Assembly (NCBI GenBank): GCA_014800845.1
Contig: JAAVFJ010000080.1
Location: 1 to 46,373, forward strand
Source of the DNA: Bacteroidales bacterium
Lineage (GTDB): Bacteria > Bacteroidota > Bacteroidia > Bacteroidales > Muribaculaceae
Direction of reading: 5' to 3'
DNA length: 46,373 bases
Shown: one piece after another, positions 7,294 to 16,919 of the stretch
Position numbering within the stretch: position 1 is the stretch's first letter
How the letters are laid out: each line of letters opens with the position of its first letter
Position numbers and translations under genes: made by a program
The notes under the pieces: model-generated
What the model was told of the DNA's origin: nothing
Database searches by the model: none
Seen by the model: the letters and a program-made list of their open reading frames with translations, nothing else

Positions 7294-8274
7294 ATGTCAA
7301 AGATTAAATCAGTTGGTATCCTTACCTCAGGTGGCGATGCTCCCGGCATGAACGCGGCCATCCGCGCCGTGACCCGTGCAAGCATCTTCGCCGGCTTCAA
7401 AGTGTTTGGTATCTACCGCGGCTACCGCGGCCTTATTACCGATGAAATCGAGGAATTTTCCACTCAGAACGTGTCGAACATAATCCAGCGCGGCGGCACA
7501 ATCCTCAAGACAGCCCGCTGCAAGGAGTTTCAGACCACTGAGGGTCGTCAGGCCGCTTACGATGTGCTGAAGCGCCGCGGCATCGACGCCCTCGTAGTGA
7601 TCGGCGGCGACGGCTCCCTCACCGGCGCACGCATCTTCGGCAACGAATTCTCATTCCCCATCATCGGGCTGCCCGGCACCATCGACAATGACCTCTACGG
7701 CACCGACTCAACCATAGGCTATGACACCGCGCTTAACACCATCATGGACTGCGTGGACAAAATCCGCGACACCGCCACCTCCCACGAGCGCCTCTTCTTC
7801 ATCGAAGTAATGGGACGCGACGCCGGCTTCCTCGCCCTCAACGGCGCCATAGCCACCGGCGCAGAGGCGGCCATCATCCCCGAAATCAGCACGCAGGTCG
7901 ATCAGCTTGCCGAGCTCATACAGAGCGGCTTCCGCAAGAGCAAGAACTCCTCGATAGTGCTCGTGGCCGAAAGCCCCATCACCGGCGGCGCCATAGGTCT
8001 GGCCGAGCGCGTGAAAAACGAATACCCTGACTACGACGTGCGAGTGACCATCCTGGGCCACCTGCAGCGCGGCGGCAGCCCCTCGGCAGTAGACCGTATC
8101 CTCGCCTCCCGCATGGGAGCCGCAGCCGTCGACGCGCTGCTCGACGACCAGCGCAACGTGATGATAGGCATTAAGAACGATGAGATAGTCTACGTGCCCT
8201 TCACCAAAGCCATCAAAAACGAGAAGCCCATCAACCGCGAGCTCCTCGCCACCCTCCGCCGCCTCTCGATCTGA
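7294..8274 (+). CDS. pfkA: ATP-dependent 6-phosphofructokinase
   Basis: This enzyme is the committed step of glycolysis, fructose-6-phosphate to fructose-1,6-bisphosphate. The 326-residue product has [27 protein letters not shown], the catalytic [10 protein letters not shown] and the substrate motif EVMGRDAG. The GGDGS form indicates ATP use; PPi-dependent enzymes have Asp in place of that Gly. It is a single-gene unit with a 168-base leader. Bacteroidales often carry more than one pfk gene, so this may not be the only copy. Confidence 0.97.
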   Translation: MSKIKSVGILTSGGDAPGMNAAIRAVTRASIFAGFKVFGIYRGYRGLITDEIEEFSTQNVSNIIQRGGTILKTARCKEFQTTEGRQAAYDVLKRRGIDALVVIGGDGSLTGARIFGNEFSFPIIGLPGTIDNDLYGTDSTIGYDTALNTIMDCVDKIRDTATSHERLFFIEVMGRDAGFLALNGAIATGAEAAIIPEISTQVDQLAELIQSGFRKSKNSSIVLVAESPITGGAIGLAERVKNEYPDYDVRVTILGHLQRGGSPSAVDRILASRMGAAAVDALLDDQRNVMIGIKNDEIVYVPFTKAIKNEKPINRELLATLRRLSI

Positions 8275-8305
8275 CCGCTTTCACACAGCACCCCACACAA
8301 GAAAA

Positions 8306-8346
8306 CCGCCAACTTCTACTGAACTCTCTCAGACAGAAGTTGGCGG
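8306..8346. terminator. Terminator between pfkA and the five-gene exported-protein operon
   Basis: CCGCCAACTTCT pairs perfectly with AGAAGTTGGCGG (12 bp) around a 17-base loop. On the minus strand it is followed by GGTTTTC, on the plus strand only by ACGTGTTT, so it probably works best for the minus-strand operon and partly for pfkA. Confidence 0.7.
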
Positions 8347-8375
8347 ACGTGTTTAAGTATGATGAAGGTAATGCC

Positions 8376-9605
8376 TTACTCTATGCGCAAGGTGCTCCAG
8401 GAATTGTTCTCGGGACGTATTGTCCAATAGCCACCGCTGAGATTGAAGTATTGTGGCTGGATATATCCATAAGTTGTGAATGAATAGTTATTATATAACC
8501 ATCCGAGAACATCAGCAGAGGATTTGCCAGTCTCAATTATGGCATAATCAAGCTTATCGCGTGAGGCAGTATAGAAATCCTTAATGCAATAGAAAGTAAT
8601 TGAGATGGTGTTATCAAAGGGCTTATACTGTAGAATTTGATATTTAGTACCGTTAATAGTTCTTTCCTCATTGGCAGTACATGTATAGTTCTTCATACCG
8701 GTTTCTATGTCGGGAGCATAAACAAAATATCCGGAAAGCCAACTAAGGGGTTTGAACAAGTCTTTAATACTTCCTTCGGTAACAGTAACAGAAATTATTT
8801 GGAGGGAGCCCGCTGTGTTTGATTGCAAAGTAGCAGCCCCCGCTTTACGTGCATACACTATAGAGCCGTTAACTTCCGCAGTTTGGGTGTTATTTGAAGT
8901 ATAGCGGGAGGCAACCTGCCCGGCCGGGAGCAATTTAGCCAAGTCAATTGATTCGCCTGATTTCATTTCAAGGCTCAGGCTCACTGTTGGTGTTACATTA
9001 ACTTTGATTTGTTTTGCCGTTTCCTGGTTGCCCGTTTTGTATGTTACGGTTATCGTGGCCGACCCCAATCCTACGGCACGAATGTCACCCTGATATCCCA
9101 CAGTTGCAACACTATAATCAGTGGTGTTGAAAGAGTAAAGAGAGCTTATGTTATACTGACTCTGCTCGTTAGGCTTGAATATATTGAAAGTCTCGCCATA
9201 TTTGAGATTCAAAGTATTGTCGGGAATGTCAGCAAATTCAAAGGGAGAACGTACCGTTACATTGATTTGCTTAACGAGCTCTGAATTATTACGGTAAATA
9301 CGTATTGTGGTAGTACCGATTCCTACAGCTTTAAACTCTCCGCTGTAATTGTCACGAGTTATAAAGTCTTCATCTTCAATATTGTATGAGAGATTCGCTA
9401 TAGATGCCGGAATTACTGCTACATCATCTGTGGTTTTCAGAGATATTATGTTGAAAGTTTGGCCGTACTCCACATCTACTGAATCAGCTATATCAATAAA
9501 TTGGTCTATTAGGTAATCCTGATCGCTCTTGCAACTTTGCAGCAGCATGAGTAGAGAGATAGCAAGCAGAGAAGCAAAGCAGAATATGTGTTTAAATTTA
9601 TTCAT
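8376..9605 (-). CDS. Lipoprotein with tandem bacterial Ig-like (BIG2-type) domains
   Basis: The 409-residue product has a lipoprotein signal ending in LLQSC (Cys at about 25). It then carries two or three repeats of about 80 residues, each opening with a YGQTFNI or YGETFNI type strand and closing with G(I/L)G(T/S)(T/A)TI(R/T) before a VTV strand, the usual end of BIG2 folds. A C-terminal region of about 135 residues has no family I recognise. It is the last gene of a five-gene minus-strand operon. Its base composition is more AT-rich than the housekeeping neighbours. Such proteins usually sit at the cell surface; the partner and role are unknown. Confidence 0.7.
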   Translation of the reverse strand: MNKFKHIFCFASLLAISLLMLLQSCKSDQDYLIDQFIDIADSVDVEYGQTFNIISLKTTDDVAVIPASIANLSYNIEDEDFITRDNYSGEFKAVGIGTTTIRIYRNNSELVKQINVTVRSPFEFADIPDNTLNLKYGETFNIFKPNEQSQYNISSLYSFNTTDYSVATVGYQGDIRAVGLGSATITVTYKTGNQETAKQIKVNVTPTVSLSLEMKSGESIDLAKLLPAGQVASRYTSNNTQTAEVNGSIVYARKAGAATLQSNTAGSLQIISVTVTEGSIKDLFKPLSWLSGYFVYAPDIETGMKNYTCTANEERTINGTKYQILQYKPFDNTISITFYCIKDFYTASRDKLDYAIIETGKSSADVLGWLYNNYSFTTYGYIQPQYFNLSGGYWTIRPENNSWSTLRIE

Positions 9606-9620
9606 TTCGCAAAAGTCTGG

Positions 9621-11087
9621 TTAAAAGATGAAACCTGCGTTGAGGAAAATACCATCGCGCTTGAGGTCAAGCAATTTGTTGGTAGCTTTCACTATTTTGT
9701 AATCATTGCCAAAGCCGAAACATGGAGCGTAGCCGGCTTCAAGAACTATCTTTACCGGATAGCCTATGTTGAAGCTGAAGCGCAGCCCTACGGGAACACG
9801 TACTGATGAGCCCCAAATTATGCCCTTGATGTCGTCCGGAGCATCCTCGTCGAAACTGTGAGTGTCCACCATCAACCCGGCTTCATACTGTGCGATGAAG
9901 AAGGGCATAACATCCATAAAGCCGAGGAATGTTTTACCGATACCGTAACCTACACCAAAGTTTAGGAATACCGGAGCCTTATATTGGTGATTATCATGCT
10001 TTTCGTCAATCACAAGAAATTTGTCGCCCGGATGTGTAGTCATATTGAATCCGAGGTCTATGAGAGTGTGGTGGATTATTCCAGAGCGTGCAAAGCCGGT
10101 TTTGTGGTCCCAAAGCAGCTGACCGCCCCATACGTTAGGCATCCATGTAGCCATCAGGCCGAAACGGTTCTTGTTGTCAGGAGTACGTACTACAATATCG
10201 CCGTTCTTACGGTTGCCCGCTGTCCCGGCTTCGAAATTTACTTGAGCTTCTTCATTCCACACTCCACACACTCGGGCTCGGCTTATGCGCTTGGAATATT
10301 CCTCCCCGCGCTTATTCATGCGCTGGCTGTAGATACTTACAAGGTCACCTTTCTTAAGTCCCTGATTTTTACCCATGCTGATACGGGCCGGATGACGGCG
10401 CAGCAGTACTCCTCGCACAGCCAGACCCGGGACATTTTTGGCTATTTCAGCCATAGTCTTATTCTCTTTGTATTCTCCGGCATACAGAAATTTTACCGGG
10501 AAGATAGGAAGTTGGGAGTAAGCTGACCGATTGCCTATGTTGGCTACGATATCAAAAGCCTGCTCCTTAGTAACTTCTACTTTGAAGATAGCATATTTGA
10601 CGTTGCCGTTCCCTGTATATGATGTTACCTTATGGGTAAGGACAATATAGTTATGTAGAAGTATGGGTTCGTAATCATCCTGAAGTAGCGTTTTTAGGCC
10701 TTCAGCGTTAACCGCGCGAATGTTTTCGCTGCCTAACTCCCAGTCCTGTTTGTTGGCATTTTCCAATGCGAGTTGACGTAACAGAGCATCGTTTTGACCA
10801 TCGCCTGTTAATTTGTTTATAATCATATTACCATAGCCCTCTCTTGTCAACTGGCTCGCAATATGTTCACAATCAATACGATGGATGCTGTTGCCAAGGA
10901 GCTGAGGTATATGTATATTGAGGCCGTTTACCTTAGATTCGAAACCAATCTCCCTGAGGAATCCGTAGTCGCCGGCCACGTTTACGATCCAGCTCTTGTT
11001 ATCGTAGAATGGTTTGGCAGCCTGGGCCTGAAGAAGTGTAAACAGACCCAGAGCCATACTTAAAATAAGGCGGAAATATTTATTCAT
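9621..11087 (-). CDS. Exported protein with probable C-terminal outer-membrane barrel
   Basis: From the ATG at 11087 (MNKYFRLILSMALGLFTLLQ) this is a 488-residue protein with a signal peptide ending near AQA-AKP. The N-terminal half is mixed and soluble, and includes a short region with GLKKGDLVSIYSQ that resembles a small beta-barrel (SH3- or FlgT-C-like) module. The C-terminal ~170 residues show alternating strands and a final Phe (LNAGFIF), as in outer-membrane barrels. An ATG at 11132 would add 15 polar residues in front of the signal and is less likely. It lies between two other exported proteins of the same operon. I do not recognise a named function. Confidence 0.6.
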   Translation of the reverse strand: MNKYFRLILSMALGLFTLLQAQAAKPFYDNKSWIVNVAGDYGFLREIGFESKVNGLNIHIPQLLGNSIHRIDCEHIASQLTREGYGNMIINKLTGDGQNDALLRQLALENANKQDWELGSENIRAVNAEGLKTLLQDDYEPILLHNYIVLTHKVTSYTGNGNVKYAIFKVEVTKEQAFDIVANIGNRSAYSQLPIFPVKFLYAGEYKENKTMAEIAKNVPGLAVRGVLLRRHPARISMGKNQGLKKGDLVSIYSQRMNKRGEEYSKRISRARVCGVWNEEAQVNFEAGTAGNRKNGDIVVRTPDNKNRFGLMATWMPNVWGGQLLWDHKTGFARSGIIHHTLIDLGFNMTTHPGDKFLVIDEKHDNHQYKAPVFLNFGVGYGIGKTFLGFMDVMPFFIAQYEAGLMVDTHSFDEDAPDDIKGIIWGSSVRVPVGLRFSFNIGYPVKIVLEAGYAPCFGFGNDYKIVKATNKLLDLKRDGIFLNAGFIF

Positions 11088-11132
11088 TAGGTATTGAGAG
11101 AATATTTGCTTAATATTTTGAGATGCCTGCAA

Positions 11133-12071
11133 TTACCACCAACTGATGTGGTACACGGGCTGAGATGCTTGAGCCCGAGCTATTTGGGTTGCAGCTTTGA
11201 TAGCGGCCAGACGTTCGGCGTGTGCATTGGCTTCATGTGTGGCGCGTAATTTCTGCTCTGCATCGTCTGCTTTCTGCAGGCGCGTAGAGATTTCCTTCAT
11301 CAGCGCCTCGGCCTGAGTGCGCATTTTGGGGCTGGCGTTAGTCATGCCTGCCAGGATGTTGCGGGCCTGTGCACCACCGCCCTCATTAGGGCTGGCACTC
11401 CATGCAGCGCGAGCTCGGGCAATGATGTCGCCGTTGTTGGCATCGCTCTCCTGCTTCACGAGTTGAAGCACCAACTCTTGAGCCTGTTCATATTGAGGGC
11501 ACACCGGAGGTATGCGCAGAAGCACACCGTAGGCATCGGCATAATTGCCCGCTTCGGCGTATGCGCAAGCCTTGCTGATGAGTCTCTGTCCGGCCTGTGC
11601 ATAATATTCCCTGATGCGTTCGCGCCCTAATTTGATGGCTTGCTGAATTTCGGCATTATCAATGTCAATATGCTTATAGGCCGCGGCGTATGCTTGGTCA
11701 ATAGAGTTGCCCACTCCGCGCAGATTCAGGTTGCAGGTGGCAAACTGGGTGCCATCCTCGCCGTTGCCGATGTAGAGTGTCAGCGAGAGGTCCACGGCGG
11801 TGTGCGGGGGCACAGTGGCGGTGGTCTCCTGATTGAGCTCAATGGCGTGGCCGGTAATGATAAAGGGCGAAGTGAGGTCGCTCTGCGAGCTTACGCCATA
11901 TTTGGTTACGATGCGGTTGAGCTTGTCAATCAGCACCTGATCTGCTTTCGGGGTGTTGGCGTCATGCACAATGAAGGGGGTCAGCACCACTTCGGAAGCA
12001 GGCAGGGCCGACTGGGCGCGAAGGCCCAGCGTGGCTACTGCTATGATGAAGGTTAGTATAATCTTTTTCAT
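11133..12071 (-). CDS. Exported protein of unknown function, helical/TPR-like C-terminal half
   Basis: The 312-residue product has a signal peptide (MKKIILTFIIAVATLGLRAQ). Residues about 25-130 look like a beta-rich domain in which FIITGHAIELNQ and the strand LRGVGNS are typical of a Bacteroidetes family found with CsgG/LPP20-like proteins. Residues about 140-220 form helix pairs with RISKACAYAEAGNY-like TPR character (actual: LISKACAYAEAGNYADAYGV). A long Ala/Lys/Glu helix (about 250-300) could be a coiled coil, and the end is HISWW. It is 9 bases from the upstream DUF6175-like gene, so they are one transcript. Probably periplasmic or outer-membrane associated. The family assignment is from memory and uncertain. 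Confidence 0.6.
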   Translation of the reverse strand: MKKIILTFIIAVATLGLRAQSALPASEVVLTPFIVHDANTPKADQVLIDKLNRIVTKYGVSSQSDLTSPFIITGHAIELNQETTATVPPHTAVDLSLTLYIGNGEDGTQFATCNLNLRGVGNSIDQAYAAAYKHIDIDNAEIQQAIKLGRERIREYYAQAGQRLISKACAYAEAGNYADAYGVLLRIPPVCPQYEQAQELVLQLVKQESDANNGDIIARARAAWSASPNEGGGAQARNILAGMTNASPKMRTQAEALMKEISTRLQKADDAEQKLRATHEANAHAERLAAIKAATQIARAQASQPVYHISWW

Positions 12072-12080
12072 GATTTTGTG

Positions 12081-13046
12081 TTATTTGGAGCCGAGCACTA
12101 CGTAAGCGGAACCCTGGCCTATGGGCACTATTGCGGCGGAAATGTTGAAGGCAGAGAGTTTGTCGGTCACGTTTTTGATGAACGACTCCATGCTCTGTGA
12201 CTTTACTTTGCCTGACTTGGAGCCGAAACCACCGGCGCGTACTGCCGCGAAGAGGGGGAAACGGACCTGATCGAAGCGCAGTGTCTCGCGGCTTTTCTGG
12301 TTAAGGTTGTAAGCGCCATCTATGGTACACTCGCCCAAGATATATTCGATGTATTCGGCCAACTCACCGCTTTCTCCACCTATGCTCACTTCGTCTTCAA
12401 AACATAGCGGGCAATCGTCGGCAATCTTGAACACTACTGAGCCTTCTCGGCCATCTTTCTCCATCTTTGTGAAGGCAAGGTCAATTTTGTGGCAGAAATT
12501 GTCGATGAATCCGCCAACTGCTTCTTTTAAGAGTATATTATTAGGGGCAGAAGATGCCGATGAAGAGCCGATGTCGCCATGCAGAATTTTGCGGGAAGCA
12601 GCATCTATAGTCTGAGCTTTAAACTCTATCGTGCGCCTTGCGCCAAAGGGCTTGGGGTTAACGGAAAGTTCTACTATGAAGTCGCAGCCCACGTTGCGGG
12701 TCACCTTATCGCGGTCGCTTTCCTGCACCATGCCATCACCTTTCGATGTCACAGCCATGTCGTAGGCGCCCTCGGTGTGAAGCTGCTTGAGCTCCTGCTT
12801 GAGAGAGAACATCTCGTAGCCCATCTCGGCCATGATGTCGCCCATCACTGCCACGGCACCATCCATGTCGGGGTCCTGCAGGGCGCGTTCATAGTCGGGA
12901 GTGTTGGTGCCGGGCAGCGTGTAGTTCTTGGCCAAACACCAGTCGTCAGAGGGAAACACCATGATTTTGGGCTTCTTTGCCTCGGCTGCATAGGCACTCA
13001 TGCCGGCTGCCGCGATAAGCAGCAGAGTAAGGAATAATTTCTTCAT
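12081..13046 (-). CDS. DUF6175-like exported protein
   Basis: The 321-residue product has a signal peptide cut near AYA-AEA. The mature N terminus KKPKIMVFPSDDWC is the hallmark I associate with the DUF6175 family of Bacteroidetes. It continues with ADILIQ-like DFIVELSVNPKPF and a late RFDQVRFPLF. The fold is probably related to the lipoprotein domains of the FlgT/LPP20/CsgG group, which work at the outer membrane. Cys residues at DDWC and in DDCPLCFED are noteworthy and might form disulfides or a thiol pair. The function is not known. Confidence 0.6.
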   Translation of the reverse strand: MKKLFLTLLLIAAAGMSAYAAEAKKPKIMVFPSDDWCLAKNYTLPGTNTPDYERALQDPDMDGAVAVMGDIMAEMGYEMFSLKQELKQLHTEGAYDMAVTSKGDGMVQESDRDKVTRNVGCDFIVELSVNPKPFGARRTIEFKAQTIDAASRKILHGDIGSSSASSAPNNILLKEAVGGFIDNFCHKIDLAFTKMEKDGREGSVVFKIADDCPLCFEDEVSIGGESGELAEYIEYILGECTIDGAYNLNQKSRETLRFDQVRFPLFAAVRAGGFGSKSGKVKSQSMESFIKNVTDKLSAFNISAAIVPIGQGSAYVVLGSK

Positions 13047-13076
13047 GTCGGTTAATCAGGTAATAAGTTAGTAAAA

Positions 13077-13598
13077 TCAGTTGCGGAAATGACCCCCGAG
13101 GCCTTTGCTCACACCGTTGTCTTCAAGCCATTTGCGCAGAGCCGGATAATCAACTACAAGGTTGATGCCTACACGGCGGCCGCCGGGCACCGACAAATTG
13201 TTCTGGCCGGAGGGGTAAGATGAATTCACCTCGCGCACATAGTTGAGGAATGTGCCCTTCTTGAAGAATTCCTTGAAGAGAGACTCATTCTCGCGATATT
13301 GCTCTTCGTTTACGAGGGGCTGCAGATTGGAGACACCCATGCCGTGGGTGGATTCATCAAAGCCGATACCGGTAAACAGGGCAGCCGTCACGGCGTCCAT
13401 CTTTGCCTGCACTATGGCTTTGTCTGCGCTTTTCGCCACAGCCCAGGCCTTTATGAGCTGGGTACGGTTCTTACCCTGGCCGGTTGTGTAGACCTCCAAG
13501 GAGTGGCTGCCGTAGGTCCACTTATACTTCTTGGCTGAAGCGGGAAGCACGCATAGGCATGCCAGCAGAGAGAGGAGAATAATGGATAAATGTTTCAT
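13077..13598 (-). CDS. Small exported protein, LPP20/FlgT-N-like
   Basis: The 173-residue product has a signal peptide (MKHLSIILLSLLACLCVLPA, then SA-KKY). The core pattern AWAVAKSADKAIVQAKMDAV, in which an Ala-rich helix follows a short strand, is what LPP20 and FlgT N-terminal domains look like. The late VGINLVVDYPALRKWLED supports a small alpha/beta domain. It is the first gene of the five-gene exported operon ending at 8376. I infer a structural role in an envelope assembly, without direct evidence. Confidence 0.5.
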   Translation of the reverse strand: MKHLSIILLSLLACLCVLPASAKKYKWTYGSHSLEVYTTGQGKNRTQLIKAWAVAKSADKAIVQAKMDAVTAALFTGIGFDESTHGMGVSNLQPLVNEEQYRENESLFKEFFKKGTFLNYVREVNSSYPSGQNNLSVPGGRRVGINLVVDYPALRKWLEDNGVSKGLGGHFRN

Positions 13599-13707
13599 CA
13601 GTCAGTTATATTTGGAAGAAGATTAATCAGATCTTAGAACCTATTCAAATTTATTGTGAAAATTAGAAATACAGGTACTGTCCGAGTATAATGAGTCAAA
13701 TTTGCGG

Positions 13708-13715
13708 CAAAGGTA
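13708..13715 (-). promoter_or_regulatory. Possible -7 box for the five-gene exported-protein operon
   Basis: Minus-strand TACCTTTG fits TAnnTTTG and lies about 110 bases before the first start codon. No clear -33 TTTG is found at 19-21 bases, so this is a weak call. Confidence 0.35.
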
Positions 13716-13767
13716 GGGTAAATTCTTTAGATTATTTCCTCCAATTTAAAAGTGGAATAAAATGGAA

Positions 13768-13809
13768 TAAAAAAGGGGCGCCGCGCCCCCGGAAATGGGA
13801 GGCGCGGCG
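13768..13809 (-). terminator. Terminator of the small barrel protein gene
   Basis: On the minus strand CGCCGCGCC pairs with GGCGCGGCG, followed by CCCC and a run of six or more T residues. It lies just beyond the stop codon at 13832. Confidence 0.85.
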
Positions 13810-13831
13810 TGAAATTTTGTCGGAATTGCGG

Positions 13832-14356
13832 TTAGAGGGCGAAGCGGAAGCCTACCTGAGCCAAGCCCTGGGCGCCGAAACCGATTTCGCCGAAGAGGGC
13901 TACGTTGCGGTTGAGGTCAACCTGCGCGCCGAGCGGAGATACCTGGAAGGCTACGTAGCCTTTTGAGAAGTTATCGCCACCCTTGGGCTGCATGTAGCTG
14001 ATGTCGGCACCGAGACCTACGTGGCCGTAGAGCTTAACGATGCTGTTGCGGTAATATTCGTAGCGCGCGTTGAGCATGATCACGTGGTAGGCGATGTGGC
14101 TTGCGTTGGCGCCACCCTTGGTTGAGGTGGAGGAGAAAGAGTAGGAGGGACCAATCCAGAACTTGGGGGCTACCTTGAAGTTGACACCGGCAGTGACAGC
14201 GCCCCAGGCATTGTTCACACCGTGCCAGCCGTCGTGCATATCCATGGCGTCCATCTGAGTGTAGCCGCCGTAACCGAGTTGGAGCTCAGCTTTCTGAGCG
14301 TTTGCAGAAACGGCAAATGCTATGGCCGCTGCAATGATGAGTAAAAATTTCTTCAT
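13832..14356 (-). CDS. Small outer-membrane beta-barrel protein
   Basis: This 174-residue exported protein has a signal peptide cut near VSANA-QKA. The mature part is a run of amphipathic strands (for example ELQLGYGGYTQM, FWIGPSYSFSS, VKLYGHVGLG) and ends in Phe-Ala-Leu (VGFRFAL), like an OmpX/OmpW-sized barrel. It is a single-gene unit with its own terminator. Its ligand or role is unknown; such porin-like proteins are common in Bacteroidales and are often annotated only as outer membrane beta-barrel proteins. Confidence 0.75.
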   Translation of the reverse strand: MKKFLLIIAAAIAFAVSANAQKAELQLGYGGYTQMDAMDMHDGWHGVNNAWGAVTAGVNFKVAPKFWIGPSYSFSSTSTKGGANASHIAYHVIMLNARYEYYRNSIVKLYGHVGLGADISYMQPKGGDNFSKGYVAFQVSPLGAQVDLNRNVALFGEIGFGAQGLAQVGFRFAL

Positions 14357-14438
14357 AATCTTCAGTGTTTCATAGTTTGTGTTATGTCATTATAACAACC
14401 GTTGCGGGGAAATGTTTTTGGCGGGGCGTAATAAGCAT

Positions 14439-14470
14439 CGAGGGGTGCACCGCATCCGGCGCACCCCTCG
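14439..14470 (-). terminator. Hairpin downstream of pgi
   Basis: CGAGGGGTGC pairs perfectly with GCACCCCTCG (10 bp) around a 12-base loop, 22 bases beyond the pgi stop. No clear T-run follows on the minus strand, so it may block exonucleases or assist Rho-type termination instead. Confidence 0.6.
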
Positions 14471-14491
14471 GTAAGTTGAAAATTTATTTTC

Positions 14492-15829
14492 TTAGATTTT
14501 GCTCTGGATGGCTTTGGTGGCCTCTTCGTGGCCGGGCTTGCCGAGCAGAGCGAACATGTTCTTTTTATAAGCCTCTACGCCGGGCTGGTCGAAGGGGTTG
14601 ACACCGAGGATGTAGCCGGAGATGCCGCAAGCTTTCTCAAAGAAGTAGATGAGCTCGCCCAGGGTGTGCTCGTCCATCTGGGGGATGGTGATTTTGATTA
14701 CGGGCACACCACCCTCTACGTGGGCTATGCGGGTGCCGAGTTCAGCCATCTTGTTGACTTCGTCCACACGCTTACCGGTGAGGTAGTTCATGGCGTCGAG
14801 GTTATCCTTGTCGCCGGGGATACGGAGTTCGAAGTTGCTCTCTTCCACTGAGATAACGGTCTCGAAGATGGTGCGTTCACCCTCCTGCATCCACTGGCCC
14901 ATGGAGTGGAGGTCGGTAGTGAGGTCTACGGCTGCGGGGAAGATGCCCTTGCCCTCCTTGCCTTCGCTCTCGCCGTAGAGCTGCTTCCACCATTCAGCGA
15001 AGTAGTGGAGTTTGGGGTGGTAGTTGACGAGGATTTCAATCTTCTTGCCGGCCTGATAGAGGGCGTTGCGCATCATGGCGTAGACCATGGCGGGGTTAGA
15101 GGGGGTGGCGTGAAGAGTGGTCTCCTGCATAGCCTTGGCGCCGGCAATGAGTTTGTCGATCTGGAAACCGGCTACGGCTATGGGGAGCAGGCCTACGGGG
15201 GTGAGCACTGAGAAGCGGCCACCTACATTGTCGGGAATTACGAAAGTCTTGTAGCCCTCAGATGTGGCCAGAGTGCGCAGGGCGCCCTTCTTGGCGTCGG
15301 TGATGGCCACGATGAGGTCCTTGGCAGGCTCCTTGCCGGCCTGCTGTTCGAGCTGGGCCTTGAGCAGACGGAAGGCGAGCGCGGGCTCGGTGGTGGTGCC
15401 GCTCTTGGAGATTACGATGATGCCGAACTTCTTGTCAGCCAGGAATTTCTGGAGCTCGGCGAGATAGTCTTCGCCTATGTTCTGGCCGGCGAAGAGCACC
15501 TTGGGGTGCTTGCCCTTGGGGGCGTAAGCGGCGAAAGAATCGGAGAGGGCTTCGATCACAGCCTTTGCGCCGAGGTAGGAACCGCCTATGCCGATGCAGA
15601 CTACGTAGTCGGTCTGGGCGGCGAGCTTTTCAGCAGTGGCGTTGATGTCGTCGATTTCAGCCTGAGCTATTTCAGAGGGTAGCTTAACCCAGCCGTGAAA
15701 ATCATTGCCGGCACCCTCGCAGTTGTTGAGGTTGCTGATGGCTTTAACGGCAGCGGGCTCGAGAGCTTCATAGCGCTCCTTGCCTGCGAAGTAAAGGGCA
15801 TGCTGGATGTCGATAGCGATAGTTTTCAT
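14492..15829 (-). CDS. pgi: Glucose-6-phosphate isomerase
   Basis: This enzyme interconverts glucose-6-phosphate and fructose-6-phosphate. The 445-residue product is the shorter bacterial form. Signatures are [45 protein letters not shown] and the C-terminal HVEGGVP region with [14 protein letters not shown]. It is the last gene after lysS and gpsA, an order I recognise as common in Bacteroidales. The upstream gap to gpsA is 85 bases. Confidence 0.97.
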   Translation of the reverse strand: MKTIAIDIQHALYFAGKERYEALEPAAVKAISNLNNCEGAGNDFHGWVKLPSEIAQAEIDDINATAEKLAAQTDYVVCIGIGGSYLGAKAVIEALSDSFAAYAPKGKHPKVLFAGQNIGEDYLAELQKFLADKKFGIIVISKSGTTTEPALAFRLLKAQLEQQAGKEPAKDLIVAITDAKKGALRTLATSEGYKTFVIPDNVGGRFSVLTPVGLLPIAVAGFQIDKLIAGAKAMQETTLHATPSNPAMVYAMMRNALYQAGKKIEILVNYHPKLHYFAEWWKQLYGESEGKEGKGIFPAAVDLTTDLHSMGQWMQEGERTIFETVISVEESNFELRIPGDKDNLDAMNYLTGKRVDEVNKMAELGTRIAHVEGGVPVIKITIPQMDEHTLGELIYFFEKACGISGYILGVNPFDQPGVEAYKKNMFALLGKPGHEEATKAIQSKI

Positions 15830-15914
15830 AATAATTTATCGGGTTATATTCTTGGAAATTATTCGGGTTATGATATATCACATTATCAACCCGCCTGAGG
15901 GGGTAATTGTTCGG

Positions 15915-16913
15915 TCAGACGAATGTGTCGGTTATGGCCTGGATGGCTTTGCGCGGGGGCACGAGCTCGTAGAGTATGCGGTAGACACAGTTGAGAATAG
16001 GCATGTCCACCCCCATGCGCTCGTTGATGTCGTGCATGCACTTGGTGCCGTAGTAGCCCTCGGCCACCATCTCCATCTCCATCTTGGCGGCCTTCACGGA
16101 GTAGCCGCGGCCTATCATGGAGCCGAAGTTGTGGTTGCGCGAGAAGCGGGAGTAGGCCGTGACGAGCAGGTCGCCCAGATAGGCTGAGTTGGCTATGTCG
16201 CGCTTCATGGGGCTGGCCGTGTCGATGAAGCGTGTCATCTCCCTGACGGCGTTGCTTATGAGCATGGCGCCGAAGTTGTCGCCGGCCTTCATGCCGTGGA
16301 TTATGCCTGAGGCTATGGCATAGACATTCTTCAGCACGGCGGCATACTCTATGCCGTCCACATCGTCGGAGAGGATGGTGCGCAGATTCTTGCCTGCCAG
16401 ACAGCGGGCGAAGTCGGCGCGGCGGCTGCGGTCGTGGCTACCTATAGTAAGGTAGGAAAGGCGCTCCAGGGCCACCTCTTCGGCATGGCAGGGCCCGCCT
16501 ATTACTACCATGTCCTCCTCGCGGCAATGGTAGCGGTCCACGAGATACTGCGTCACCAGCTTGTTCTCCTCGGGCACGATGCCCTTGACGGCCGATGCTA
16601 TGGTCTTGCCGCGCAGTGGCACGCGCAGGGAATCGACGGTGGGCTTGAAGTATGGCGAAGGCACGGCAATCACGAGCGTGTCGGCCCAGTCCACCACGCG
16701 GTCCAAATCAGAGGAAAAATGTATGCGCGAGGTGTTGAAAGCCACGTCGGTGAGATAGCCCGGGTTGTGGCCGAGCTTGACAAACTCCTCGATGCGTTCG
16801 GGGCGGCGTATGTGCCACATGATGTGGTCAGTGTTGCCGAGCAGGAGTTTGGCAAGCGCGGTAGCCCAGGAGCCGGAGCCGATTACGGCTATGTTGCCCA
16901 TAGAGGTCTGCAT
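15915..16913 (-). CDS. gpsA: Glycerol-3-phosphate dehydrogenase (NAD(P)+)
   Basis: GpsA makes sn-glycerol-3-phosphate for phospholipids from dihydroxyacetone phosphate. The 332-residue product has the Rossmann motif IGSGSWATALA at its start, the GGPCHAEEV loop, and the catalytic region AAVLKNVYAIASGIIHGMK. MQTS precedes a second Met at 16901 (MGNIAVIG), which could be the true start. It follows lysS by 6 bases, so they are one operon. Confidence 0.96.
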   Translation of the reverse strand: MQTSMGNIAVIGSGSWATALAKLLLGNTDHIMWHIRRPERIEEFVKLGHNPGYLTDVAFNTSRIHFSSDLDRVVDWADTLVIAVPSPYFKPTVDSLRVPLRGKTIASAVKGIVPEENKLVTQYLVDRYHCREEDMVVIGGPCHAEEVALERLSYLTIGSHDRSRRADFARCLAGKNLRTILSDDVDGIEYAAVLKNVYAIASGIIHGMKAGDNFGAMLISNAVREMTRFIDTASPMKRDIANSAYLGDLLVTAYSRFSRNHNFGSMIGRGYSVKAAKMEMEMVAEGYYGTKCMHDINERMGVDMPILNCVYRILYELVPPRKAIQAITDTFV

Positions 16914-16919
16914 GATTTA

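Noticed and set aside
8349-8363. 15-base match (GTGTTTAAGTATGAT) to 33490-33504
   Set aside because: A match of this length is expected about once by chance in a window of this size, and the surroundings are unrelated.
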